Shown here piece after piece: positions 45,861 through 56,857 of a stretch of 64,000 nucleotides of DNA. The translations under genes and the position numbers were made by a program. Position 1 is the first letter of the stretch. Each line of letters opens with the position of its first letter. The notes beneath the pieces are model-generated. The model saw only the letters and a list, made by a program, of their open reading frames with translations, made no database searches and was not told the DNA's origin. The DNA comes from Macrobrachium rosenbergii (Eukaryota; Arthropoda; Malacostraca; Decapoda; Palaemonidae), in assembly GCF_040412425.1 (NCBI RefSeq), contig NC_089781.1:49293227-49357226 (forward strand). The letters run 5' to 3'.

Positions 45861-47650
45861 TCACTGCAGTATTCATAAAGATTGGAGACAAAAATAAGAA
45901 AATAAAAATATATAAAAAATAAAACCTGAAAACCTTAAAAAGATATCATCAGCCTTTCATGGAGTTTATTCTTCTACCAATGGCACAAGTGAGAACTGAC
46001 TCCCATATGTCCACGTCCCTACCCTACCCCACAGGGGATGGCATAACACGATTAAAGTGGCCCAAGTGCAAGCCAAACCTGCTTGCTAGGACAGAGAGTA
46101 CTACAAGAATACAATCATCCCCATCCTAATCATGTTATGGGCAAACTGGATAGAATGCCGAGAGTCCTAAACCTATAATCAGATCCCCATGGAATCCAAG
46201 GTCTAGCCCTAAAGAATAATTCCGACTTTGAGCTATCAATCTGATAACTCTTAGGTCCAAACATTACCGTTCAGTTGATGGTCCTACCACAATTCCCACT
46301 ATTTAGCTTTGGATATAAACCCAATCACAGCTATGATATCTTTTCCTATTTAACAGGTCCAATAAATTTTAGCAAAAGTGGAAAATTCCACAAAAATTAA
46401 TCCAAACAAATGTATAACTACATATGAGACTCTTGGACTCAAACCCAGGAACAGATTCCTGCGGTTCAAGAGCCCCCTCACCACATCAAGGTGGTCCTAC
46501 ATCGAAGGGATTTGGGAATGAATGAGCAGCTTGAGCAGGCCATGCACACTCTTCCCCATGTGATCCCGAAAGACTGCCGGGGAAGAGCTGAAGTGTTTCC
46601 ATATCACCCTGGTTGCCCAACCTAGGAAAGATAGTTGAACACCCATGGATCATCAGCAAACCTTACCCCCAACCTGTCAGCTGGGTAATGAAAGCCAATA
46701 ATCCATGTGAACAAGGCATGCAAAAAGCCCATCAATGTGATCCCGGAGGATTGCGTTGAGAAGAGTAGAAATGATTACCTGTTTCTACAGTCTCCTGACC
46801 ATAGAAAAGCAGGAAGAACTCTCCAAACTCATTTCCACCCATCAACCCGGTCTGTAGACCTGGAAAACAAGAAGCGAACGCGCCGCCTGAGGGATCGTCA
46901 CACTACTCGCAGAGAGAAAGAGCATTCAACTTGGAGCAAGCTCGACAGCTTGGAGAGACGAGACAAATAGAATCTTGAGTTTACAGGAATGGCATTCAGT
47001 GCCAGCCCTGCCCAGGATATCGATTGCTGATGGCACTCAAGTCTCACCACCCCACCCCGAAGAGAAAGGTGGAGAGAAAGACGCTTAATAAGTCTTCTAA
47101 CGCAGGGCAGACTTTCCCCAACTCTAAACACGCAGCCAACTCCGAGTGGAGGTGAGGTTCAAGGGCATGACATAGATGAAGATGATGAAGGGAAGGGGAA
47201 CACCTCTACCGCCTTCCACCAGTCAAAACTCACTTCATCTGCAGTAGTCAAAAATCACAAAGATTAAGCCAAAGAACTCAAATGAATGAGGCTACCTTGC
47301 CTATTTGCAATGAATACACAGGAAGGCCCTGACAGTAGGATTACCTTAATCAAGGCAACCCTACCGTCACGTAACCTCCAAGTGGCTGAATCTACCATCT
47401 TGAAAGGTAAATATATGAGTAAGTATATCAGAGAATGAAACGGATGTTGCGTAACAACCAGACATTGTTACGTATCTGACGAAAGCAGTATTCATAGCGG
47501 CAAGGAAAACACAAACTTAATACCTTGCAAATAGGCTTTTTTGACCAATAGGTTTGAAAATATAAAACAAATGCATAGTATAGTCAACAAACACCAATAA
47601 AGGAAAAGGAATACTGTACTGTATACTCAAGTTTAATCAATACAAGTTCA
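45861..47650. other. Unclassified DNA with a weak internal repeat
   Basis: The phrase GTGATCCCG.A.GA.TGCCG/CG recurs about 180 bp apart (46559 and 46737). The plus-strand frame 46707-46970 (87 codons) is Arg/Lys-rich (KKRTRRLRDRHTTRRE) with no motif I can name. The whole may be part of an unknown mobile element; no ends were found. Confidence 0.35.
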
Positions 47651-48099
47651 AATGGCAAAAGTCAGGGAGAGTCATGAAAGATGCCTGTTCTCAACGGCGG
47701 GCAGCCAGAGGCAAGGTGGAGTGCACACAAGGTAGGGAGGGCTTCGCCCTGCCCATCGGTAGTCGACTGCCCTGGCAATACGTTCAAATGGCTGTTTTAG
47801 CTCACGTTCGCAAGCAAAATCCAGCGTCAAGAACGAAGGCTTGTATCTGTGTAGGAACAGATAACGGAGCCACTGAAAGTCCGCGGGACCCTACTTTTGG
47901 TGCCAAAAAAATCGCTATAGAAAACGCGCCCTTTTTAAATAGCTCCCGTTTTGCTTCATGTCGATAATGAAAAGCGTGTTTTTGGTGGTTTCCCGTAGGG
48001 AAAGCAACAGAAAAGTTAATAAAACGGTAAGGGGGACAGTGTTGGGAACCGGGGTTTTGGGTGGGGAGAAGCAAAAGCTGGGATTTGTGGCGGCTGTAA
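47651..48099. other. Unclassified DNA, no gene seen
   Basis: Higher GC than the surroundings. Frames on both strands lack motifs. Confidence 0.4.
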
Positions 48100-48450
48100 C
48101 GTAAAAAATTCGCTAGTTTCTGACCCGCTAGTATGCATACAAACGTTTGTTCCGCTATGCAACAAACATAAGGTTGACCCTCTAGTGTGCATACAAAAGG
48201 TTGTCCTGCTAGGCTACAAACATAAGGCTGACCTGCTAAACTACAGAAGCAAAAGTCGGGTTTCCTGCTTGCCGAAACGTACAGTGTTCGCTATTTTCTG
48301 ACCCGCTAGTCTGCATACAAAAGGTTGTCCCGCTAGGCTACTACCGTAAGGCTGACCCCAAAGGACATACGTGATGCTGATCCGCTAATCTACGTACATG
48401 AGGCTGACCCACTACACTGCATGTGTGAGGCTGAACCTACCTACATCAGG
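48100..48450. repeat. Degenerate minisatellite, unit about 30 bp
   Basis: Unit close to CTGACCCGCTAGTCTGCATACA followed by AAAGGTTG or TAAGG. A longer register of about 183 bp is visible: TTCGCTAGTTTCTGACCCGC at 48109 and TTCGCTATTTTCTGACCCGC at 48288. Confidence 0.8.
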
Positions 48451-48989
48451 GCGGACGGAAAATGCTAGCCTAGGCTACCTGTAGCCTACATAAGAAACCT
48501 CGGTTAGGCTATTCCCTACCTCCCTACCTAAATTTTGTTTGTAACGTTGAATTTTTGAACATATCTGGTCTCAGATCGGCGTGGCGGAACGGCGCTGCGC
48601 GCCTTATCCGCATTTTTAATTATTCTTGGCAGGCACATATGCTCTGGCAAGCGGTAATATCTGTATTCACTGTAGTCACAGGTTACAAAAAACAACTGCA
48701 CACTAGGGTCAGTTCCAAAACCCTACCTAACCCAGCAGCAAAACAAATGTAAAAAGGGAGGTAAATGCTGTGCTTACCTTATTCAAAGTCGCTGCTGTCC
48801 GACCACGTAGGTTACGTAGATAACAGTATCGGCTCTGCAGGTCCTAAATCCAAAAAGGCCCAAAATGGACACGGAACACATTCTAGGTATCGCTTCTGGG
48901 AACAAAATAAAATCGTGACTTTCCATCGCGGCGGTTCGAGAAAGAAAGAAAGCGTGGTTCTGGTGTTGGCCAAGGCCTATGAATCATAT
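48451..48989. other. Unclassified DNA, no gene seen
   Basis: Contains a GC-rich patch (48570-48615). No supported feature. Confidence 0.4.
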
Positions 48990-49270
48990 TGTTAGAACGC
49001 ATTATGATTGGTTCGAAGTATTTAATCCATAAGCCCTAGGGCATGACCTGGGTCAGCCTGAGATACGATTGGACGGAATTAAATTTCCCGCGGTACGGCC
49101 GGGGCGCCGTGCGGCGGCAGCCTTAGGAACTACCAGTTGAGAGAAGCGCCGCACATCGGCCATCTGACCAACTACGGGAGAGTGTTGCTCCGTGACACCG
49201 TTCACGTCAACTTGGTACTTAGAAAAAATTGTTGTTCGGGAAAATCAAGCAAACTGTCAAGTAAGTTACT
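48990..49270 (+). promoter_or_regulatory. Candidate GC-rich promoter or first exon
   Basis: CpG-rich core at 49085-49165, preceded by CCAAT-type words in both orientations (GATTGG at 49005 and 49067). An AGTAAGTT splice-donor-like word lies at 49260. No ATG frame precedes the donor, so this would be a non-coding first exon. No TATA box seen. Speculative; a mobile-element leader would look the same. Confidence 0.25.
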
Positions 49271-51850
49271 TTTTGAGTAGAATTGGGCCCCCGGAACAGT
49301 TTTTATACTATGCAATTTTTCATTTGGAGTCATTGTTAAAGAGCTACGGGGGCATCCCTAGGATATGTAAACTACCCCAGATAACAACAGTACCTTAGGG
49401 GACCAGTATCTAATGTTTGTGCGCGGGGTCATCAATATAGAAAAATACCGAGTCTAAAGTCCCCCACCCCAGGCCGTGTTGGGTGGGAGGAGGTTCATGG
49501 GAGCAAACATCCTCCCAGCTAGGTGTGGAGCCAGCACCCTAGACTGAGTTAGGAGGGGATCTAGAGGGGGAAGAACTCCCCTGCTAGGTACGGACCCAGC
49601 ACCGTAGGTTAGGTCAGGTCAGCAGGGCCAGTGTATAACGAGGGCACTGCAACAGGTTCCGCAAACGAAAACAAACCAAACGTTTCCTACAATACAAGCT
49701 CCTAACCTTAATACGGGGGTCGTGCCCTGATTTGGGGGGGGGTTCGCCCCCGCCACAAGTAACACTAACAAAGCAGAGGAAAAGGAGAGGCTGACGCCGC
49801 CGCCGGGAATTACAAAACAAAATGTCACGAGTAGGAAGGACTTCGATCGTTACCTTTAATGTTGATTCCAGGTATGACACACTTCATCCTGCACCACAGC
49901 GTCAGTTCCATTCGTCAGCACTAAACAGGAATCAGGCAAAAAAGGTTTGTGAGTAAACTACTTTAAATTAACTTGTGTTTGGGACGCACTTCTTCAGTGG
50001 CGACTTCGGCTCACATTCACTTGCCTATAATCCAGTAGGAAAAGTCGTAAAAATGACAGGTACAGCTATTTGACTGTAGTTTCGCGGCCTGATTCCCGCC
50101 AGTTGTCGACCGGGACAGGTTCTTCAAACGTAAATGGACATAACCTTTCGTAAATTATGCAAGTTCAGGTATCAACGGTTTAATGTGGCGCAGAGAGCGT
50201 TGAGGGTCCCGCCACTGGACTGAACCAGCACCAAAACAAACAGCTCCAAAGTTTCTGGGATGATAATAAGGAGTTATTGTACTGATACTTCAAAACTATC
50301 GTTTCTCTACCGAAATTATCGTAAAAATACATCGTATTCATGTGAAAAATTATTCTACATTTTACCACTACACTATGTTCTACAGTAATATGATGGTGGT
50401 ATATAATAAATGGCTGAATCTTTATCAACACAACATTTCTTGGTATAAAATCAAATACATGTACATATTTTATACATTTATTATGATTGAACAAAAATAG
50501 TTTGAATTAAACTGTTCTTTTCTCATTATGAAAATAAAAAGTGTGACGTTTTACAGAAAAAAAGACACGTGAAACGAAACTGAAACCCTTCACCGTCACT
50601 TTTTTTGGTTTTATGTACAGCTATGAGAAATTCTTCTCACAACAGTTTTTTTGATGTTTTTTGTTTACTCATTGTTTTCGTGCGATCTATCTCTTATCGT
50701 AGAGCTATTAGGATCGTCTGTTTCATAAGAAATTATTGATTTGAGTTTTCGTTGTGAATTGCCGTCTGTCAGGTAATCGACAGACAAGAACTATGTTACT
50801 GTATTTGTATCTGTATTCGTGTGAAATCCAAATATATTCATTCGCATGCTTATGGATTTTGTAGAAATATTTACGTCTCTATTGCTTATCGTAATAAGGG
50901 TGAAAGAACCACATCTAACTCGAGAATGACACTCTTACATTATTTTGCCTGATTTTTATTGTGATTCTAGCATGAAGTCTGGAGTACTGTTTTAGTTATA
51001 ATAATTCATTTTTATGTTTGAAATAACTCTTAGTGAATGCACTGCACCACGTATAGTAATAGTTGAAGGTGTTATTAGATCTTGTTTGTACCTCTCGCCA
51101 GAGAAGCCAATAACCGAGGTCAAGAGTTCGGGAGAGGGGAAGGGAAGGGTGGTTGTTCGCCCTCCGATCGCACCTCTTCGCGCCCCTCTGCGGGCGTGTA
51201 TGCGTATGTGCCTGCACTGTATGGGCGTGACGTCGCCCAAAATTGTATCGTCACACACCACCAATTAATTCACTACATTTAACCAATATGTTGAAATTAT
51301 GCAATATTATATTTGGAATTTATTTTTGATAACGAACTTGAGAATTGTCTTAAAGCTTTTTATGTACATGTAAACTTTGTAAGTCTGTTTTGTATTCGTG
51401 GTTATTGTATAAACTTGTCTCTTTTTCCCCAATAAAACCCGAATGCAGGACGGAACGTACAGCTTCTTGGCTCAACTTTTGAGTAGACCTGATATCTAGT
51501 GTCGTGTCGTGTAGTGATGTGTGTGTGGACTTTGAAAGGGTGATTGCCCTTATCCTTTGAACTTTGCTGTTCATTTGAGTGCCATTGAGTTATAATCCCC
51601 TTTTGAGTAATTCTTTTTATTTGTCTCTTATGTAATTACTCTTGATATGTTTAACCTTTAGTTATTAAATTAGTTTACCTTTAAATTCAACAGATGCTTT
51701 TCAATATCCCCCCATTTTATTTCATTTTCCTGTGTTTCAGTTTTTAAGAATGGTGAATATAATTTGATCTGATAAACTTGTATTGTGTTCATACTTTAAG
51801 GTTACGCAAGTAACTTATAGAAACGAGGTAACATGTAGCTGTCCTCTAAG
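49271..51850. other. Unclassified DNA upstream of the BEL gag
   Basis: Two similar ~30-bp words about 95 bp apart (49520 and 49590: AGCTAGGTGTGGAGCCAGCA and TGCTAGGTACGGACCCAGCA) are followed by GGTTAGGTCAGGTC. An AATAAA with downstream T/G-rich sequence at 51430 could be an LTR poly(A) signal. I could not define an LTR or a primer binding site for the BEL element. Confidence 0.35.
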
Positions 51851-51887
51851 GTCTGAAAATCAACCCGTGAGTACTCGCAAGATTTTG

Positions 51888-51908
51888 AGAGAGAGAGAGA
51901 GAGAGAGG
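51888..51908. repeat. (GA)n microsatellite, short
   Basis: About 10 GA units followed by a G run. Confidence 0.85.
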
Positions 51909-52742
51909 GGGGGGCGTACCTCTCGTTCGTATCTCGCAGCAACTTATGATCTGAGTTCATGTCTATAGGGACTGCTCAGTAAGTTATAGTACTTAATTGT
52001 GGTACTAATCAGTGATGATATTAGTGTGTTATCCTCGTTAGTAATGAATTGGGTTGAGAGATATCTCCCCGTAATTTAGAAACCGCAAAGGGAGCGTGGT
52101 GTTGTTACGTAAGGCTTTTAGCGGTTTTTTGACCAAGTAACAACATTAAGCATACAGTCCACTTTGTCCATACAATCAACTTTTTTCGCCACAGCTTTTC
52201 CCTTTTTATGGTCCTTCGAACCGGATGTTAAAATACTTCCGATATTTTAGTTATTCAGGATACTGAACACACTATTTTGGATATTTGTAACTTAGAATCA
52301 GATCATTCTATATCACCATCATTTATTTTGAATTGTTTGGAACCCCTTTTCCTAAGTTAGAAGTTTTATGCTGGCAGATTGTTTTTTGAACTACCACACA
52401 CACACACGACAACCTAAGATGAAGGTCGACAACTAAGTGAGTGTCATTCTCCTTTTTTGAAGGTAGATGTGGTTCACATATGAGTACTGAGATGTAACGA
52501 GACGATGTGTTGTTAAATTCTTCCGTCTCATTGCAAATTGAATCTTTGAATAAGAATTTTGTAATACGATATTGAGCAGTATTATTTTTGTAGAACACAG
52601 ATTGTTAACTCGAGTGTTTTTTCTGTGTATCAGTGTTTTTCGAAGAAGTGTTGTCTACTTCGATATTATTGAGATTTATGTTGATATTGTTATTGTCAAC
52701 CTTGTATGTTTAGTAAGGTGATTTTACCTTAAATTTTTCACC
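51909..52742 (+). other. Probable leader of the BEL/Pao element
   Basis: Precedes the gag start directly and has no long frame on the plus strand. A short CA-repeat lies at 52394-52407. Confidence 0.35.
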
Positions 52743-53585
52743 ATGGATGCAAACGATAGTAGTAATGCATTCATTTTGTATGATGCTGCTATAAGTGAAA
52801 CTGAACGACGTTTGAATGATGCAAAACGTGCTGAACAATTGTCTAATACAGTGATCAAGCTGCGCCTAGAGTCCCTTAAGAAAGCAGCTGATTCACTACA
52901 AGCAGCAGCTTCTGAATATTATAAGGAGATTAAGGGTAAAGCATTAGTAAACGCAATAACGAGAACTAACAGTTATCTGTCTTGCACGGATAACGAAATC
53001 GCCGAACTTAGCGATCGGTTAGCAGCCCCCGCACCTGTTAATCCCACACCTGCGGTACCTGCTGCCCCTAGTATTCCACAACCGAAGTTGCCTCAAATTA
53101 CGATACCTACTTTTGATGGGAAAATCGAGCACTGGCATCCCTTTTGGACTGTTTTCAAAGCAGTTATTCATGACAGGCAGGACATGGATGATGTCATTAA
53201 GTTCACTATGCTGAATAGCTATCTTAAGCGTAGAGCACGGGAAACTGTTGAGGGTTTAGCTATAACTCCTGCTAATTATCCTGTAGCAGTGAACGCGGTT
53301 CAAACTCGTTTTTCCAATATTGGGAAATTAGAACAGAATTTGAGGAATCGGCTGTTAAACTTACCGCACCCTGAGCATGATGCGGAGCAACTGACGGATT
53401 TCCATATTAAATGGAATAACGTCACTCAACAATTAGAAACTTTAACAGGTAATAAGAGCGGCGATTCTAATGAGAAAGCGATCATCATGCGATGTTTATC
53501 AAAGAAAACATTGAGAGCTTTGTATCGAAGATATGATACTTGTGATCTTAGTTTGGATCAATTAAAAAAGGCATTGAGGCATTAA
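52743..53585 (+). CDS. gag: BEL/Pao gag, capsid part
   Basis: 280 codons starting in good context (TCACCATGG). Residues ~10-75 are a helical charged segment (ETERRLNDAKRAEQ). Then comes a Pro/Ala linker (PAPVNPTPAVPAAP), then LPQITIPTFDGKIEHWHPFW, the hallmark of the BEL/Pao gag domain, followed by LNSYLKRRARETVEGLAIT and LRNRLLNLPHPEH. It would form the particle shell around the element RNA. The frame ends at TAA 53583-53585, just after an A_AAA_AAG heptamer (53564-53570). The -1 frame from that heptamer continues without a stop into the zinc-knuckle part (next entry). Either programmed frameshifting or a one-base homopolymer error explains this. Confidence 0.85.
   Translation: MDANDSSNAFILYDAAISETERRLNDAKRAEQLSNTVIKLRLESLKKAADSLQAAASEYYKEIKGKALVNAITRTNSYLSCTDNEIAELSDRLAAPAPVNPTPAVPAAPSIPQPKLPQITIPTFDGKIEHWHPFWTVFKAVIHDRQDMDDVIKFTMLNSYLKRRARETVEGLAITPANYPVAVNAVQTRFSNIGKLEQNLRNRLLNLPHPEHDAEQLTDFHIKWNNVTQQLETLTGNKSGDSNEKAIIMRCLSKKTLRALYRRYDTCDLSLDQLKKALRH
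53564..53570 (+). promoter_or_regulatory. Candidate -1 ribosomal frameshift heptamer
   Basis: A_AAA_AAG in the gag zero frame (TTA AAA AAG). A -1 slip here gives the exact phase needed downstream, and the zero frame stops 13 bases later. I did not identify a firm downstream pseudoknot by eye. A missing or extra A in the six-A run is the alternative. Confidence 0.4.
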
Positions 53586-54325
53586 TTGAGCTAGATAGGA
53601 GTAACGTGCAGGACTCTACGTCATCACCGTCTAACCCTGTTAAGAGCGACAAGGATCGCAATAAAGGTGCGAAAAACGAGCGTCAAATTAATACGCCTAG
53701 TAGTGCTTTCAGAACTAATGTTAAAAACACAGCAAGGAAAGTCACGTTATATTGTTGTTTTTGTCAAGGCGAACACAGCGGTAAAGTCTGTACGAAATAC
53801 GCTACTTTAGAGACTAGAAGAGCGCGTATCCGCGAATTACAACTATGTTTTGGATGTTTAAGAAAGGGTCATCGTTCACTTGAATGTAACAGTAAGACCT
53901 ATTGTTACAACTGTAACGGTAAACATCATACATTCTTATGTGCTAGACTATTGCCTAATTCTACTAGCGTTAATGTAATTTCGTCTCAGAAACCATCTAG
54001 CACTAAATCAGATCAAAGTAAAGTTGATAATAAGCCTATAGAAACTACCCAGTCACAGCCTAGTTCCAACACTAGTGAAAAATCAGCTGCTACGAGTAAT
54101 CCTCAGAGTAATGTTAACACTAATAAAGTAGCTGTTAAAACTGTTGCGTCTCTCCGACCGACGGCATTACCGACAGCCACCCTTCGTTTGGATAATGATG
54201 GAAATCGGATCCCGGTTAGAGCCTTTTTAGACAGCGGATCCCAAAGAACGTTCATTAACCCAGATGTTGTTGAGAAATTGAACTTAGTACCAATTAAAAG
54301 GGTGGAATTAACATTGTTAGGACGA
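53571..54325 (+). CDS. BEL/Pao gag nucleocapsid and protease start (-1 frame)
   Basis: In the -1 phase relative to the capsid frame the text runs GIEALIELDRSNVQD, then a Lys/Asn linker, then three Cys/His knuckles: CCFCQGEHSGKVC, CFGCLRKGHRSLEC and CYNCNGKHHTFLC, which would bind RNA. A Ser/Thr/Asn/Gln linker follows, then FLDSGSQRTFINPDVVEKL, the active-site segment of the BEL aspartic protease (DSGS). The open frame ends at 54331, but BEL similarity stops just before, at LTLLG; what follows is foreign. An internal Met at 53606 exists but would cut off the linker, so it is unlikely to be the start. Confidence 0.82.
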
Positions 54326-54641
54326 GCATAATTAAATACAGGGCCGGATACAAGGTTTATTGTGAATCCGTTACAACAACTTGCCGCCAAGGACCAGCAC
54401 ACCGGCCGCATGACAACACAACACGGAACCGAGAACTCAAAAACAAAAGACGTTCACAGCAGGGAATAGAATCAGAATTAACAAAGGATTACCTTTTTTT
54501 TTATCTAAAACTCTACATCCCTTATCCCTAGAAAAGCAATAATATTCCAATTTAAACATCAGACAATTAAATAAATCAATACTTTTCAAAATATGTTACA
54601 CATATGAAAACAAAACATGATAAATACAGCATATTTGTATA
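54326..54641 (-). other. Possible 3' non-coding end or LTR remnant of Gypsy element G1
   Basis: Between the G1 stop codon and the BEL fragment. AT-rich near 54480-54640. There is no matching second LTR to prove it. Confidence 0.3.
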
Positions 54642-55145
54642 TATTTATAAATCAAGTCGATCTGGAGGTTTACTTATTCGACTGGATCGCCTTAACATTG
54701 GCGGTTGTACTGAACATTCACTATCATTATTTACAGTTACTTCTGTGGGTTCTTCAGCCCCACTATTATCACATGGTACATTAGTGTCTGAAATGAAAGC
54801 ACTAGAATCACTCAAATTTACAGATGACTTAGAATTATTGGATAACACTTCTTTATTGGATTGGTTAAAGTCACCCATATATCTATGCATAATCTGATCT
54901 GCATGTCTTGTCCAAATAATATTACCAAAACTCTGTACTTCCACCTTATAATTTCTCAACCCAAGTACTTCCACAATCTTTCCTTCCACCCATGGTGAAC
55001 CTTTCCCAAAATTACGAACAAACACAGCATCATTGACTTTATACAATTTACCTTCCTCCTGGAAAATTTCATCCCTCATTTTCCTTAAAGATTTGTCTTT
55101 CAGTTTAACTGATTCAACAGTACCTTTGAAATTCCTACCGAACAT
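54642..55145 (-). pseudogene. G1 integrase C-terminal region
   Basis: Begins MFGRNFKGTVESV directly after the integrase core, one phase away. KVNDAVFVRNFGKGSPWVEGKIVEVLG is the GPY/F-like C-terminal module that binds DNA. HADQIMHRYMGDF then leads to an acidic, Ser/Asn-rich tail ending RISKPPDRLDL and a TAA at 54642-54644. The phase change against the previous part (GKA stop near 55154) is the only break, so gene and tail were once one polyprotein. Confidence 0.82.
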
Positions 55146-55153
55146 TATTTCTG

Positions 55154-55820
55154 CTAGGCCTTACCCGTGGAAGAATTCACAGTCCTCCTATAGTTATACA
55201 AAAATCTACAAATTCTGGTCTGAATATCTCCCTTCTTAAATTTTCCCAGGCCCTCCTTGAATGTTCTCACCGCCCTTTCAGCCAGACCATTGGAGGATGG
55301 ATGATAAGGAGCTGGTGTTACATGCTTAATACTATTTTTACACAAGAACTCCTCCATCTCTTGAGAAACAAAATTTGGAGCATTATCTGATACAATGATA
55401 TCAGGTATACCAAAATTACAGAATGTCTTCCTCAAATGACCAATGGTAACAGCTGACGTAGTGGAACTAGAAAAATGAATATCCAAAAATTTACTATGAG
55501 AATCTACAATTATCAAAAAATATTTACCATCCATCGGTCCTGCATAATCTATGTGCAGTCGAGACCATGATTTACCAACAATAGGCCAAGGCAATGTAGG
55601 AGCTCGAGGATTTGTAAAATTCTTAAAACAAATGCTACAATTCTTTGTGACTTCTCCTATGTCCTGGTCTATCTTTGGCCACCATACCCAATTCCTTGCC
55701 TCAGCTTTCATAGCATTTATACCATTATGCCCACAATGCAAATGGTTCAAAACCTTACATCTTAACTCAACAGGAATCAAAACCCTATTTCTATACAATA
55801 TTACATCATTATGGAGAGAT
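55154..55820 (-). pseudogene. G1 integrase core
   Basis: The open frame is 237 codons from 55867, but its first ~15 codons lie in the inserted solo LTR (55821-56242), so the G1 part starts at 55820. Zinc-binding HHCC: H42, H47, C77, C80. Catalytic D,D(35)E: D107 (LHIDYAGP), D161 (VSDNAPNF), E197 (NGLAERAV), all present with the right spacing. WVWWPKIDQDIGEV lies between. The enzyme joins the cDNA to target DNA. It is undamaged apart from the LTR insertion at its N-terminal side and the phase change at the end. Confidence 0.88.
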
Positions 55821-56242
55821 TGTAAAGTCACCAATTCGGCGCCAGGATAGTGTTTCGGCGGCGCCATTAATTAAGTCTCCGCTGAGCTTGTTTTCTTTGG
55901 TGACTTCCCGTTTTCTTCAAGCTCAATTAGTCACGCCTAAAACGTGCCAGGTCACGCATTTTAATCATTTTACTTTATGGTATTTATACTTATGTCACAC
56001 ATTGTGTATCACATGTTTCTTCATTCACAGGCATCAAGACTGTATCTATATTGTAGCTCTGTATGTTTTGTATTGTAATTTGTACTCGTTCACTGCATAT
56101 TATTGTTTATTGTTTCGACCTCAGGTCACAGTCAATTCCATTGTCTCTCACGGCCCGGCGTCAGTCGGCCGCAATATAAGCTGCCTGGATCTGTAATAAA
56201 GTAGCAGTAACCTTTACCTGCTCGTTTCTTTGACACCTTACA
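55821..56242 (+). mobile_element. Solo LTR of the G2 Gypsy family, inside G1
   Basis: 422 bp starting TGTAAAGTCACC and ending GGTGTCAAAGAAACGAG in complement (CACCTTACA), that is TG...CA. It is the inverted copy of the two G2 LTRs. A 4-bp target duplication AGAT lies at 55817-55820 and 56243-56246. It contains an AATAAA (56196) and TG-rich downstream sequence. No internal sequence remains, so LTR-LTR recombination removed it. It inserted between the RNase H and integrase parts of G1. Confidence 0.92.
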
Positions 56243-56857
56243 AGATAAATCATCTTTTACAGAGGCATATTCCAAGTGACATATTATGTTCCTTTGACCA
56301 TCCCAGCTTCAAACAATTTTTCAACTGAGACAATACAGCATCCTTATTGGTGAAATGTTTAACTGCCTGAAAAGAGATGTCATCAAAATCAAGTAATTCA
56401 ACCAATTTAACATACTCAGCTGGTGTACCAAAATGAAAATCATCATCAAGTGGCAATCTGCTTAAGGCATCAGCAATTACATTTTCCTTCCCAGGTTTGT
56501 GAACTAATTCATAATCATACTGAGATAACAACAAAGCCCATCTTTGTATTCTAGAATTAGCATTACATGGAATCTGTTTCCCTCTTCCAAAAGTCCCAGT
56601 AATGGTTTATGATCAGTTCTAGCAACAAAATTCCTGCCAAGCAAAAAATATCTAAAACGTTTCACAGCAAAAATAAGAGCTAATCCTTCTTTATCTAACT
56701 GAGAGTAGTTCCTTTCTGCTTTAGATAGTTTTTTACTTGCAAAATAAATTGTTTTTTCTTGGTCACCAACCTTTTGTAACAAAACACACCCCACACCTAC
56801 AGGAGACGAATCCACTTCAATTATTAAAGGACTATCCCCATCAAAACTAGTCAGCAC
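56243..56857 (-). pseudogene. G1 RNase H and connection
   Basis: 56504-56857: EVDSSPVGVGCVLLQK (first catalytic Asp), ERNYSQLDKEGLALIFAVKRFRYFLLGR, then TDHKPLLGL. After a phase change, 56250-56534: YDYELVHKPGKENVIADALSRLPL, closing the domain. The linker then runs to the LTR insertion point at 56243. It would degrade the RNA strand of hybrids. One phase change is visible. Confidence 0.85.

Larger units (their letters stand above)
52743..54325 (+). mobile_element. BEL/Pao LTR retrotransposon, gag-protease fragment
   Basis: Only gag and the start of protease remain. The match to BEL/Pao stops at about 54322-54331, where the sequence changes into DNA adjoining the minus-strand Gypsy element. 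Protease end, reverse transcriptase, RNase H and integrase are missing, as is a 3' LTR. Confidence 0.8.

Noticed and set aside
50180..50494. Minus-strand frame of 104 codons
   Set aside because: No domain, low complexity, no neighbouring support.
50520..51500. 5' LTR of the BEL/Pao element
   Set aside because: An AATAAA at 51430 fits, but no second LTR exists in the window and no primer binding site could be fixed, so the limits would be invented.
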